DNA of 8,331 nt. It comes from JBDNBY01 sp039767595. GTDB lineage: Bacteria; Pseudomonadota; Alphaproteobacteria; Rhodobacterales; Rhodobacteraceae. The position numbers were made by a program, and so were the translations under genes. The stretch lies in assembly GCA_039767595.1 (NCBI GenBank), contig JBDNBY010000114.1, forward strand, positions 1 through 8,331. The letters are read 5' to 3'. Positions 1 through 5,795 of this stretch are shown here, piece by piece. Position 1 is the stretch's first letter. Every line of letters begins with the position of its first letter. The notes under the pieces are model-generated. The model was not told the DNA's origin. It saw nothing but the letters and a program-made list of their open reading frames with translations, and did not search any database.

Positions 1-809
1 CGAACTCCGGCATGGAGTGGCGCGGTGCGCAGCTCAATGGGTGTCAGTTCACCCACGGTATGATCCACAATGTGATGTACACAGGTGTACCGCTGCGCCT
101 CTTGCTACAAGAGGCCGGCATTCAGACCGAAGGCAAATGGATCCTCCCCGAAGGGGCCGACGCCTCAGGCATGACACGCTCTATCCCTATGGAAAAGGCG
201 CTTGATGACTGTTTGGTTGCGTTCAAAATGAACGGTGAAGCTCTTCGTCCCGAGCAGGGCTATCCGCTGCGCCTTGTTGTTCCTGGTTGGGAAGGCAACA
301 TGTGGATCAAATGGTTGCGCCGCGTCGAAGTGGGTGACAAGCCTTGGTACCACCGTGAGGAAACGTCGAAATACACCGACCTTATGGAAGATGGTAAAGC
401 GCGTGAATTCACATGGGTTATGGATGCGAAATCCGTTATCACAAACCCAAGCCCGCAAGCGCCATTAACACATGGCAAGGGCCGCACAGTCCTATCAGGC
501 TTTGCATGGTCGGGCCGCGGCACGATCCCACGGGTCGATGTCTCGATTGATGGCGGTGCCAATTGGCATCAAGCGCGGATCTCTGGTCCCAGCTTGCCGA
601 AATCAATGCACCGGTTCTATTACGAGTTTGACTGGGATGGTAAGCCATTGCTCTTGCAATCGCGTGCGCATGACAGCACGGGCTATGTCCAGCCGACCAA
701 AGACGAGTTGCGCGAAGTACGCGGCGTAAACTCAATTTACCACAACAACGGCATCCAAACTTGGTATGTCAACGAAGAGGGAGTGGCAGAGAATGTCGAA
801 GTCTCTTAA
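1..809 (+). CDS. soxC: Sulfane/sulfite dehydrogenase molybdenum subunit SoxC, 3' part (5' end outside window)
   Basis: SoxC is the molybdopterin subunit of periplasmic SoxCD, which removes six electrons from the sulfane sulfur carried by SoxYZ during thiosulfate oxidation. The frame is open from base 3, giving 268 visible residues to TAA at 807-809. The first residues, NSGMEWRGAQLNGCQFTHG, are the segment just after the conserved Cys-x-x-Asn of the sulfite oxidase family, so the molybdenum-ligating cysteine should lie two or three codons outside the window. PLRLVVPGWEGNMWIKWLRR is the family's conserved motif at the end of the Mo-cofactor domain. The remainder, from about visible residue 120, is the Ig-like dimerisation domain (VDVSIDGGANW, then FDW). 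The tail overlaps soxD by 17 bases, so the pair is translationally coupled. SorA-type sulfite dehydrogenase is the main alternative, but the soxD neighbour makes SoxC much more likely. Confidence 0.95.
   Translation, partial: NSGMEWRGAQLNGCQFTHGMIHNVMYTGVPLRLLLQEAGIQTEGKWILPEGADASGMTRSIPMEKALDDCLVAFKMNGEALRPEQGYPLRLVVPGWEGNMWIKWLRRVEVGDKPWYHREETSKYTDLMEDGKAREFTWVMDAKSVITNPSPQAPLTHGKGRTVLSGFAWSGRGTIPRVDVSIDGGANWHQARISGPSLPKSMHRFYYEFDWDGKPLLLQSRAHDSTGYVQPTKDELREVRGVNSIYHNNGIQTWYVNEEGVAENVEVS
776..783 (+). promoter_or_regulatory. Ribosome binding site of soxD
   Basis: AGAGGGAG lies 9 bases before ATG 793, inside the soxC coding sequence. It supports ATG 793 over the in-frame ATG at 766, which would add nine charged residues before the signal sequence. 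Confidence 0.6.
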
Positions 810-1965
810 TCTATACGCAGCAGCCGGTCTGGGCGTTATCGGCATTTTTGTCGGCGCGTTGAACTTTGCGGACCGCAATGTCACCGAAGTGCCCGCAGAT
901 GCCCCGATCATGACATTGGGCGAAGCATCGCCTGATTTCGCGATAATCCAAGCGGCGCGTGCCATGCCTGTTCCGTCCGAGGGGCCTTTGGGCCTTGGCC
1001 GTGTGGCGGCGAGTGTCGAGATCGCCGCATGGGATATTGACGTGCGTCCAGATGGCGTGGGTCTGCCCGAAGGCTCTGGCGATGTTCTCACTGGTGAAGA
1101 AGTGTTTATTGAGCAATGTGCCGTGTGTCACGGTGACTTTGGCGAAGGCGTTGATCGCTGGCCCGTCTTGACGGGTGGTATGGGATCCTTGATGGATGAC
1201 CGCCCTGTGAAAACAACGGGCTCTTACTGGCCATATTTGTCAACTGTGTGGGATTATATCCACCGTGCAATGCCATTTGGTGCGGCGCAAACGCTCACAG
1301 ATGACGAAGTCTATGCGATCGTTGCGTATCTCATGTATATGAACGACATGGTTGATGATGATTTCGTGCTGAGCCGCGATAACTTCCTCGACGTGCCGAT
1401 GGAAAACGCCGACGGTTTCTATTTTGATGATCGGGATACAACAGAGCTCCCAAAATTCGTCAAAGCAGAGGTGTGCATGGAAAACTGTAAGCCAGCTGTT
1501 GAAATCTCGGCCCGTGCTGCGATCGTTGACGTGACACCCGAGGCGGAAGAGGGACCATTGACCTTTGGCGCACCAGCCGGTGGCCATGGTGAGACCAAAG
1601 TTGCAGAAGCAGCAGTGGCCGCGGATGAGGCCCCTGCAGCAGCCGCAAGTGCGATTGACATGGAATTGGCAGCAGACGGTGAGAAAGTCTTTAAGAAATG
1701 CCGTTCATGCCACGTCGTTGACAAGGAACAGAACAAATCTGGTCCGCACCTTGTGAACATCTACAACCGTCCAATCGGTGGTGTTGATGGGTTCAAATAC
1801 TCAAAAACGCTCGCGACTATGGGTGGTGCGTGGAATGACGAGGCGTTGATAGGCTTCCTCAAAGATCCACGCGGCTATGCGAAAGGCACGAAAATGTCGT
1901 TCAAAGGCCTCAAGGAAAAAGACGCGATTGCGATGACCGAGTATCTCAAGAGTGTGTCGCAGTAA
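793..1965 (+). CDS. soxD: Di-heme cytochrome c subunit SoxD of sulfane dehydrogenase
   Basis: SoxD is the cytochrome partner of SoxC: it accepts electrons from the molybdenum centre and passes them to small periplasmic c-type cytochromes. The product has 390 residues. Residues 1-26 form an export signal (short basic start, then a hydrophobic run of Ala, Gly, Val and Ile). The first cytochrome c domain has CAVCH at 109-113 with probable axial Met160 in HRAMPFG. The second has CRSCH at 303-307 with probable Met368 in GTKMSF, and resembles a class I cytochrome c550 (GPHL, then GFKYSKTL). The domains are joined by an acidic, Ala-rich linker (about 240-295), preceded by a Cys228/Cys232 pair that could form a disulfide. 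Two heme domains fit SoxD of Paracoccus and roseobacters. A terminator follows, so soxD is the last gene of its operon here. Confidence 0.95.
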   Translation: MSKSLNLYAAAGLGVIGIFVGALNFADRNVTEVPADAPIMTLGEASPDFAIIQAARAMPVPSEGPLGLGRVAASVEIAAWDIDVRPDGVGLPEGSGDVLTGEEVFIEQCAVCHGDFGEGVDRWPVLTGGMGSLMDDRPVKTTGSYWPYLSTVWDYIHRAMPFGAAQTLTDDEVYAIVAYLMYMNDMVDDDFVLSRDNFLDVPMENADGFYFDDRDTTELPKFVKAEVCMENCKPAVEISARAAIVDVTPEAEEGPLTFGAPAGGHGETKVAEAAVAADEAPAAAASAIDMELAADGEKVFKKCRSCHVVDKEQNKSGPHLVNIYNRPIGGVDGFKYSKTLATMGGAWNDEALIGFLKDPRGYAKGTKMSFKGLKEKDAIAMTEYLKSVSQ

Positions 1966-1985
1966 TCACTGTCTGATTTGAATTG

Positions 1986-2016
1986 AAAACGGGGTCCTGT
2001 GGGGCCCCGTTTTTTT
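1986..2016 (+). terminator. Rho-independent terminator of the sox operon, probably shared with the convergent gene
   Basis: AAAACGGGG (1986-1994) pairs perfectly with CCCCGTTTT (2005-2013). Three further inner pairs (one G-U) leave a TGTG loop. A run of seven T at 2010-2016 follows on the plus strand. It lies 20 bases after the soxD stop. On the minus strand the hairpin begins right after the photolyase-like gene's stop codon (2017-2015) and is followed by TTTTCAATT, a weaker U-run, so it may also work in that direction. Confidence 0.9.
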
Positions 2017-3172
2017 ATGTTTGCTCTAAGTGGGTTAAGAACTGTGGGATATTCTTTTTAAAGGCAAAGAACCCTTTAGTCGCATAGGGCCAGCACAGCG
2101 CATCATAGGGATCGGTGTCGATATGCAGCGTTATGCCATCCTGAGCGAGGGCAGCGCCCCAGCCGTCGATTGCGTCGCGCAGCGGACCTTGGGGGAGATA
2201 GCGCATGACGACATCACTCAGCGCGCTTTGCTGTGCCCATGCCGCGATCTGTGCTGCGGTCTGGAGGCGCGGCGCATCTGGGCCCGCGCGCTCCGTGAGG
2301 CCTGCGTCGATTTGCGTTTGGACATGGGTGGCCCGATGATGCTGCGGCGCAAGGGGCGGGCACAAAATCGCGCGGGCCTCTGGGCGATAGGGGGCCGTGG
2401 TCATATCCTCTTCATGTACCAAAAGGCCATAGCGGTTGGGATGCTCCACGACACGCGGCAGGTCCGGCGGGATCGGCGCAGGATGCGGTGCGCCGTTGAG
2501 CGCGGTCGCGTGCGTGTTCAATGCATTCGGATGATGGCGCCCATCGGTGAATTTCGTGATGTTCTGCGGCGTGGCAACGTAATGCTTGCCAACGGTCTGC
2601 AATCCAGCCACCCACCGCCAAGATAATGTATTCGACGCCGCATCCCCATCATGCAGATTGCGCCAAAAGAACTGCGCCCCAAGCCGCCAAGGCAGGCCTA
2701 AGGTGAACACCCAAATCGACGCAAACCACATCCGCGCATGATTGTGTAAATATCCAGTCTGCCTAAGCTCGGTTGACCATTCATTCATGCACGCAATGTC
2801 ACAGGCTCCATGCGTGACATCATGGTAGAGCCGCGCAGAGGCAGGGTCATTTGCAACGGCACGGTGATCTGCGGATAGCCCCGCGCTATAATCTTGCCAA
2901 ATCAGAGGGCGGTGTTCGAGCCAGCCTTTCCAATAGGTGCGCCAAAATACCTCTTGGATGAATTTTTCACTGTCGGCAAAGCTATGTTGCGTGCGAATAC
3001 GCGCAATGACCTCTCGTTCATGCAAAATCCGCCGCCGCACATAGGGCGATAGGCCAGAGACGGCGCTATGATGCCCTTGGCCATAATCATAGTTGCGCCA
3101 CTGGGCATAAAACTTGCCTGCTTTGGGTGAGAAAGTGGATAGTTGCGCTTGCGCGCGCTGCGTCAACGACAT
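2015..3172 (-). CDS. Short photolyase/cryptochrome-like FAD-binding protein lacking the N-terminal antenna domain
   Basis: Probably a light-dependent flavoprotein of the photolyase/cryptochrome superfamily; the substrate is unknown. It has 385 residues. Family motifs begin almost at once: SGLSPYVRRRIL (39-50), FIQEVFWR (71-78), HNHARMWFAS (143-152), LPWRLG (160-165) and DGDAASNTLSWRW (175-187). Aligned by eye to E. coli PhrB with matching spacing, Asn144, Arg147, Met148, Trp162, Asn181, Trp185 and Trp187 correspond to N341, R344, M345, W359, N378, W382 and W384, and Glu74/Trp77 to E274/W277. PhrB R342 is His145 here, and no counterpart of W306 could be placed. The usual 130-200 residue N-terminal Rossmann-like antenna domain is absent. 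Residues 225-385 are unassigned, with VVMRYLPQGPLRDAI and WPYATKGFFAFKK near the end. A weak AAAGG precedes ATG 3172 by 5 bases. The gene is monocistronic and converges on soxD. Confidence is high for the superfamily and low for DNA repair activity. Confidence 0.85.
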   Translation of the reverse strand: MSLTQRAQAQLSTFSPKAGKFYAQWRNYDYGQGHHSAVSGLSPYVRRRILHEREVIARIRTQHSFADSEKFIQEVFWRTYWKGWLEHRPLIWQDYSAGLSADHRAVANDPASARLYHDVTHGACDIACMNEWSTELRQTGYLHNHARMWFASIWVFTLGLPWRLGAQFFWRNLHDGDAASNTLSWRWVAGLQTVGKHYVATPQNITKFTDGRHHPNALNTHATALNGAPHPAPIPPDLPRVVEHPNRYGLLVHEEDMTTAPYRPEARAILCPPLAPQHHRATHVQTQIDAGLTERAGPDAPRLQTAAQIAAWAQQSALSDVVMRYLPQGPLRDAIDGWGAALAQDGITLHIDTDPYDALCWPYATKGFFAFKKNIPQFLTHLEQT

Positions 3173-3184
3173 GTAAACCTTTTT

Positions 3185-3217
3185 GTATTAGGATGCTTTA
3201 TTGAGTGTATTTAGGAT
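3185..3217. repeat. Imperfect direct repeat in the clpP/photolyase divergent region
   Basis: GTATTAGGAT (3185-3194) recurs as GTATTTAGGAT (3207-3217), 22 bases apart, about two helical turns, in an AT-rich stretch just upstream of the photolyase-like gene. The spacing would place two protein-binding sites on one DNA face. No regulator is identified, and chance similarity in AT-rich DNA is possible. Confidence 0.35.
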
Positions 3218-3219
3218 CA
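3195..3219 (-). promoter_or_regulatory. Weak candidate ECF/RpoE-like promoter of the photolyase-like gene
   Basis: Read on the minus strand, TGATCC (3219-3214) matches the -35 box of RpoE-ChrR (singlet-oxygen response) promoters known from Rhodobacter, where a photolyase gene is among the reported targets. The best nearby -10-like element, TAAAGC (3200-3195), is only 13 bases downstream, shorter than expected, so this is tentative. TGATCC overlaps the upstream copy of the direct repeat. Confidence 0.2.
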
Positions 3220-3276
3220 TTTTAACCAAAGGCGAATGCGCGGTGCGGCGCCACGACACAAACGACGAGAAGGCCC

Positions 3277-3304
3277 CTTGAAGAGGGGGGCACTCGAGCA
3301 TAGA
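3277..3304 (+). promoter_or_regulatory. Candidate heat-shock (RpoH) promoter of clpP
   Basis: CTTGAA (3277-3282) matches the -35 element of alphaproteobacterial sigma-32 promoters. CATAGA (3299-3304), 16 bases downstream, is an acceptable but weak -10. Transcription would start near 3311 and give a leader of about 27 bases before clpP. Heat-shock control of clpP is established in many proteobacteria. CTTGAA is flanked by CCC and GAGGGG, so the region could also fold as a short hairpin. Confidence 0.4.
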
Positions 3305-3327
3305 GTAAGACAACATAATGAATTTTT

Positions 3328-3331
3328 GAGG
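3328..3331 (+). promoter_or_regulatory. Ribosome binding site of clpP
   Basis: GAGG lies 6 bases before ATG 3338. It fixes the start there rather than at the in-frame ATG 3236, whose 34 extra residues are basic, unlike any ClpP N-terminus, and would span the candidate promoter. Confidence 0.6.
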
Positions 3332-3337
3332 TACGGC

Positions 3338-3961
3338 ATGACTGATCCAATCGACACATATATGAATACGCTCGTTCCCATGGTGGTTGAGCAAACATCA
3401 CGCGGTGAACGTGCATATGATATTTTTTCGCGCCTTCTCAAAGAGCGGATCATTTTCCTCTCTGGCCCTGTGCATGACGGTATGTCATCGCTGATCGTCG
3501 CGCAGCTGTTGCACCTTGAGGCGGAAAACCCATCCAAAGATATCTCAATGTATATCAACAGCCCAGGCGGCGTTGTGACATCCGGCCTGTCGATTTATGA
3601 CACGATGCAGTATATCAAACCAAAGATTTCGACTTTGGTGATCGGTCAAGCGGCCTCAATGGGATCGCTTTTGTTGGCCGCGGGTGAGGCGGGCATGCGC
3701 TATTCTCTGCCCAATAGCCGCGTCATGGTGCACCAACCCTCTGGCGGATACCAAGGTCAAGCAACGGATATCATGATCCACGCCCAAGAGACGCAAAAGC
3801 TCAAGCGCCGCTTGAACGAGATCTATGTCGAGCATACGGGCCAAGATATCGATACCGTTGAGGCGGCACTAGAGCGCGATAACTTTATGTCGCCAGAAGA
3901 TGCCAAAACCTTTGGTCTCATCGATGAGGTTGTTTCCAAACGCGTCGCGGATGAGAGCTAA
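3338..3961 (+). CDS. clpP: ATP-dependent Clp protease proteolytic subunit ClpP
   Basis: ClpP is the serine peptidase core of ClpXP and ClpAP. It forms a cytoplasmic double ring of 14 subunits that degrades unfolded, tagged and regulatory proteins. The product has 207 residues, the normal length. The catalytic triad is visible: Ser107 in GQAASMGS, His132 in VMVHQPSGG and Asp181 in ERDNFMSPEDA, each four below E. coli numbering (111, 136, 185). YINSPGGVV (72-80) is the conserved oxyanion and substrate strand segment. The N-terminal LVPMVVEQTSRGERAYDIFSRLL is the usual axial-loop and first-helix region, so ATG 3338 is the right start. No residue needed for activity is missing. clpX follows after 96 bases with its own promoter candidate, so the two may be transcribed together and separately. 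A heat-shock promoter candidate lies upstream. Confidence 0.98.
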   Translation: MTDPIDTYMNTLVPMVVEQTSRGERAYDIFSRLLKERIIFLSGPVHDGMSSLIVAQLLHLEAENPSKDISMYINSPGGVVTSGLSIYDTMQYIKPKISTLVIGQAASMGSLLLAAGEAGMRYSLPNSRVMVHQPSGGYQGQATDIMIHAQETQKLKRRLNEIYVEHTGQDIDTVEAALERDNFMSPEDAKTFGLIDEVVSKRVADES

Positions 3962-3974
3962 ATAATAAAAAAGC

Positions 3975-4002
3975 GCGACGGGGGATTGTACGCCCCCGCC
4001 GC
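3975..4002 (+). other. GC-rich inverted repeat between clpP and clpX
   Basis: CGGGGG (3979-3984) pairs with CCCCCG (3993-3998). Beyond an A/C mismatch, GCG (3975-3977) pairs with CGC (4000-4002), leaving an 8-base loop, ATTGTACG. No T-run follows, so it is not a typical intrinsic terminator. It could weaken clpP readthrough, protect the clpP mRNA 3' end, or act as a DNA-level site around the clpX -35. Confidence 0.6.
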
Positions 4003-4014
4003 CCCGTCTATCCT
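3986..4014 (+). promoter_or_regulatory. Candidate sigma-70 promoter of clpX
   Basis: TTGTAC (3986-3991), a 17-base GC-rich spacer, then TATCCT (4009-4014). Box identity is 3/6 and 4/6 with ideal spacing. Transcription would begin near 4021. The -35 lies in the loop of the inverted repeat at 3975-4002. Confidence 0.4.
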
Positions 4015-4023
4015 ATGAACAGT

Positions 4024-4042
4024 CTGCGGCCAAATGCCGTAG
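4024..4042 (+). other. Hairpin just upstream of the clpX ribosome binding site
   Basis: CTGCGGC (4024-4030) pairs with GCCGTAG (4036-4042), seven pairs with one G-U, around a CAAAT loop. It ends 3 bases before AAGGTG (4046-4051), the clpX Shine-Dalgarno. If clpX starts from the candidate promoter, the mRNA would open with this stem, a form that can protect the 5' end or tune translation. Confidence 0.45.
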
Positions 4043-4057
4043 AGCAAGGTGAAAAAA

Positions 4058-5323
4058 ATGGCTAGCACATCAAGCAGCGACAGCAAATCCACTCTCTACT
4101 GCAGTTTCTGCGGTAAGTCACAGCACGAGGTGCGCAAGCTGATTGCAGGGCCCACCGTGTTCATTTGTGATGAATGCGTCGAGCTGTGTATGGATATCAT
4201 CCGCGAGGAAACCCGCGAGAACGCCAGCCAAGATAGCGGCGCGGTGCCAACGCCGCGTTATATTTGCGGCATCCTAGATGAATATGTGATCGGCCAAGCC
4301 AAGGCAAAGCGCGTCTTGTCCGTGGCTGTTCACAATCATTACAAACGTCTTGAGCATGCCGAACACAGCACAGACATTGAACTGTCTAAATCGAATATCC
4401 TTTTGATCGGCCCCACGGGCTGCGGTAAGACGCTTTTGGCGCAAACCCTTGCGCGGATTTTGGATGTGCCGTTCACGATGGCCGATGCTACAACATTGAC
4501 CGAGGCGGGCTATGTAGGGGAAGATGTTGAAAATATCATCCTAAAACTCCTTCAAGCGTCCGATTATAATGTCGAAAAAGCAGAGCGCGGCATCGTCTAT
4601 ATCGACGAAGTTGATAAAATTACGCGCAAAGCGGAAAACCCATCGATCACGCGCGACGTGTCGGGCGAGGGTGTGCAGCAAGCCTTGCTCAAATTGATGG
4701 AAGGCACGGTCGCATCTGTTCCACCTCAGGGCGGGCGCAAGCATCCGCAGCAAGAGTTTTTGCAAGTGGACACGACGAATATCCTCTTTATCTGTGGCGG
4801 TGCTTTTGCCGGTTTGGATAAAATTGTTGAACAGCGCGGCAAAGGCTCGGCTATGGGATTTGGTGCGGATGTCCGTGACCCAGAAGCCCGCAGTGTGGGC
4901 GAGCTGTTCAAACAGCTTGAGCCAGAGGATCTATTGAAATTTGGATTGATCCCGGAATTCATTGGCCGTTTGCCGGTGTTTGCGACGCTTGAAGATCTGG
5001 ATCAAGGCGCGCTTGTTGAAATTCTCAGCACACCAAAGAATGCTTTGGTCAAGCAATACAAGCGCCTGTTCGAGTTGGAAAAAGTCGAGCTGACCTTCAC
5101 TGATGAGGCGTTGGTCGCCATCGCCAAACGCGCAATCGAACGAAAAACCGGTGCGCGGGGCCTTCGCTCTATCATCGAAGAAATATTATTGGACACAATG
5201 TTTGATCTGCCTGGTCAAGATGATGTCGTCGAAGTGGTCGTCAACGAAGAAGCCGCTCTATCCGAGGCGTCACCCCTGTTAATCTATGGTGAAACTGCGT
5301 CGGAGGCCGCCTCTGCGGGATAA
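4058..5323 (+). CDS. clpX: ATP-dependent Clp protease ATP-binding subunit ClpX
   Basis: ClpX is the hexameric AAA+ unfoldase that selects substrates and threads them into ClpP. The product has 421 residues, full length. The N-terminal zinc-binding domain has Cys15, Cys18, Cys37 and Cys40. AAA+ elements are Walker A GPTGCGKT (118-125), pore-1 loop GYVG (151-154), Walker B IVYIDEVDK (179-187), pore-2 loop RKH (227-229), the arginine finger region in EFIGRLP (Arg304) and sensor 2 GARGLRS (Arg367). The ClpP-docking loop reads MGF (266-268) where E. coli has IGF, a conservative change. The start is ATG 4058, with AAGGTG six bases upstream; GTG 4049 is in frame but falls inside that ribosome binding site. 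The acidic, Ala/Ser-rich tail is typical. It pairs with clpP directly upstream. Regulation may combine clpP readthrough with its own promoter. Confidence 0.98.
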   Translation: MASTSSSDSKSTLYCSFCGKSQHEVRKLIAGPTVFICDECVELCMDIIREETRENASQDSGAVPTPRYICGILDEYVIGQAKAKRVLSVAVHNHYKRLEHAEHSTDIELSKSNILLIGPTGCGKTLLAQTLARILDVPFTMADATTLTEAGYVGEDVENIILKLLQASDYNVEKAERGIVYIDEVDKITRKAENPSITRDVSGEGVQQALLKLMEGTVASVPPQGGRKHPQQEFLQVDTTNILFICGGAFAGLDKIVEQRGKGSAMGFGADVRDPEARSVGELFKQLEPEDLLKFGLIPEFIGRLPVFATLEDLDQGALVEILSTPKNALVKQYKRLFELEKVELTFTDEALVAIAKRAIERKTGARGLRSIIEEILLDTMFDLPGQDDVVEVVVNEEAALSEASPLLIYGETASEAASAG

Positions 5324-5382
5324 ACGGCTAGACCTTCTTTCGAAATTACGCCATATCGGCACTGAAGCACAGGAGAATTGGC

Positions 5383-5769
5383 ATGGGTATTTTTACGTTC
5401 CTGAACCGCGCGGTGACATGGTGGAATGGTCAAACATTGGGAACTCAATTCTTTACATGGCGTAAAGGTCAACGCGTCGGCGAAGATGAAAACGGAAATA
5501 TTTACTATCGCAATGCCTCAGATAGCAAGCGTTGGGTGATATTTAACGGCGAAGCCGAGGCGACCAAGGTCAGCCCCGATTGGCACGGGTGGCTGCACCG
5601 CACGTGGGACACGCCCCCGTCGGACAAGCCTCTTGGGCACAAATCGTGGGAAAAGCCGCACGAAGAAAACCTCACAGGTACGGCCGCTGCCTATGTCCCC
5701 GCCGGTTCATTGCGCCGCGGTGATCAAGTCAAGGCACGCCATGATTATGAAGCGTGGTCACCAGAGTAA
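5383..5769 (+). CDS. NADH:ubiquinone oxidoreductase NDUFA12-family protein
   Basis: This is the bacterial homologue of the mitochondrial complex I accessory subunit NDUFA12 (17.2 kDa), a peripheral subunit bound to the matrix arm; in alphaproteobacteria it is part of or associated with the NADH dehydrogenase. The product has 128 residues with no signal peptide or membrane segment, so it is cytoplasmic. Family features seen: WWNGQTLGTQFFTWRKG (13-29), GNIYYRN (38-44), RWVIFNGEAEATKVSPDWHG (50-69) with WLH after it, DTPP (76-79), and the C-terminal run KPHEENLTGT (91-100), then AAAYVPAGSL. The high tryptophan content is typical. AGGAGA sits 6 bases before ATG 5383. The clpX stop is 59 bases upstream with no terminator seen between. 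mlaD follows after 26 bases, probably in the same transcript. As usual in this group, it lies away from the nuo operon as far as the window shows. Confidence 0.93.
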   Translation: MGIFTFLNRAVTWWNGQTLGTQFFTWRKGQRVGEDENGNIYYRNASDSKRWVIFNGEAEATKVSPDWHGWLHRTWDTPPSDKPLGHKSWEKPHEENLTGTAAAYVPAGSLRRGDQVKARHDYEAWSPE

Positions 5770-5782
5770 TTCGCGGACATAT

Positions 5783-5788
5783 GGGGGA
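5783..5788 (+). promoter_or_regulatory. Ribosome binding site deciding the mlaD start
   Basis: GGGGGA lies 7 bases before ATG 5796. It overlaps the codons after the earlier in-frame ATG 5781, which has only a weak GCGGA upstream. A further in-frame GTG (5754) lies inside the previous gene. Confidence 0.5.
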
Positions 5789-5795
5789 CAGTGGG

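Noticed and set aside
439..735. Minus-strand open frame opposite soxC
   Set aside because: It is antisense to conserved SoxC sequence, with no family resemblance and no upstream signals.
766..792. Earlier SoxD start at ATG 766
   Set aside because: It would put charged residues before the export signal, and AGAGGGAG is placed for ATG 793.
2123..2626. 167-codon open frame on the plus strand inside the photolyase-like gene
   Set aside because: It lies fully antisense to a gene with clear family motifs. The product is Arg/Cys-rich with no recognisable domain, and no ribosome binding site stands out.
3236..3337. In-frame N-terminal extension of ClpP starting at ATG 3236
   Set aside because: The 34 extra residues are basic and unlike any ClpP start, the candidate promoter lies within them, and GAGG sits correctly before ATG 3338.
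5324..5382. Possible terminator or promoter between clpX and the NDUFA12-like gene
   Set aside because: Only a short TTTCGAAA palindrome is present; no stem with a T-run and no convincing promoter boxes were seen.
5754..5795. Earlier MlaD starts at GTG 5754 and ATG 5781
   Set aside because: The added residues do not match MlaD N-termini; MQNKLEAIVG at 5796 has the best ribosome binding site.
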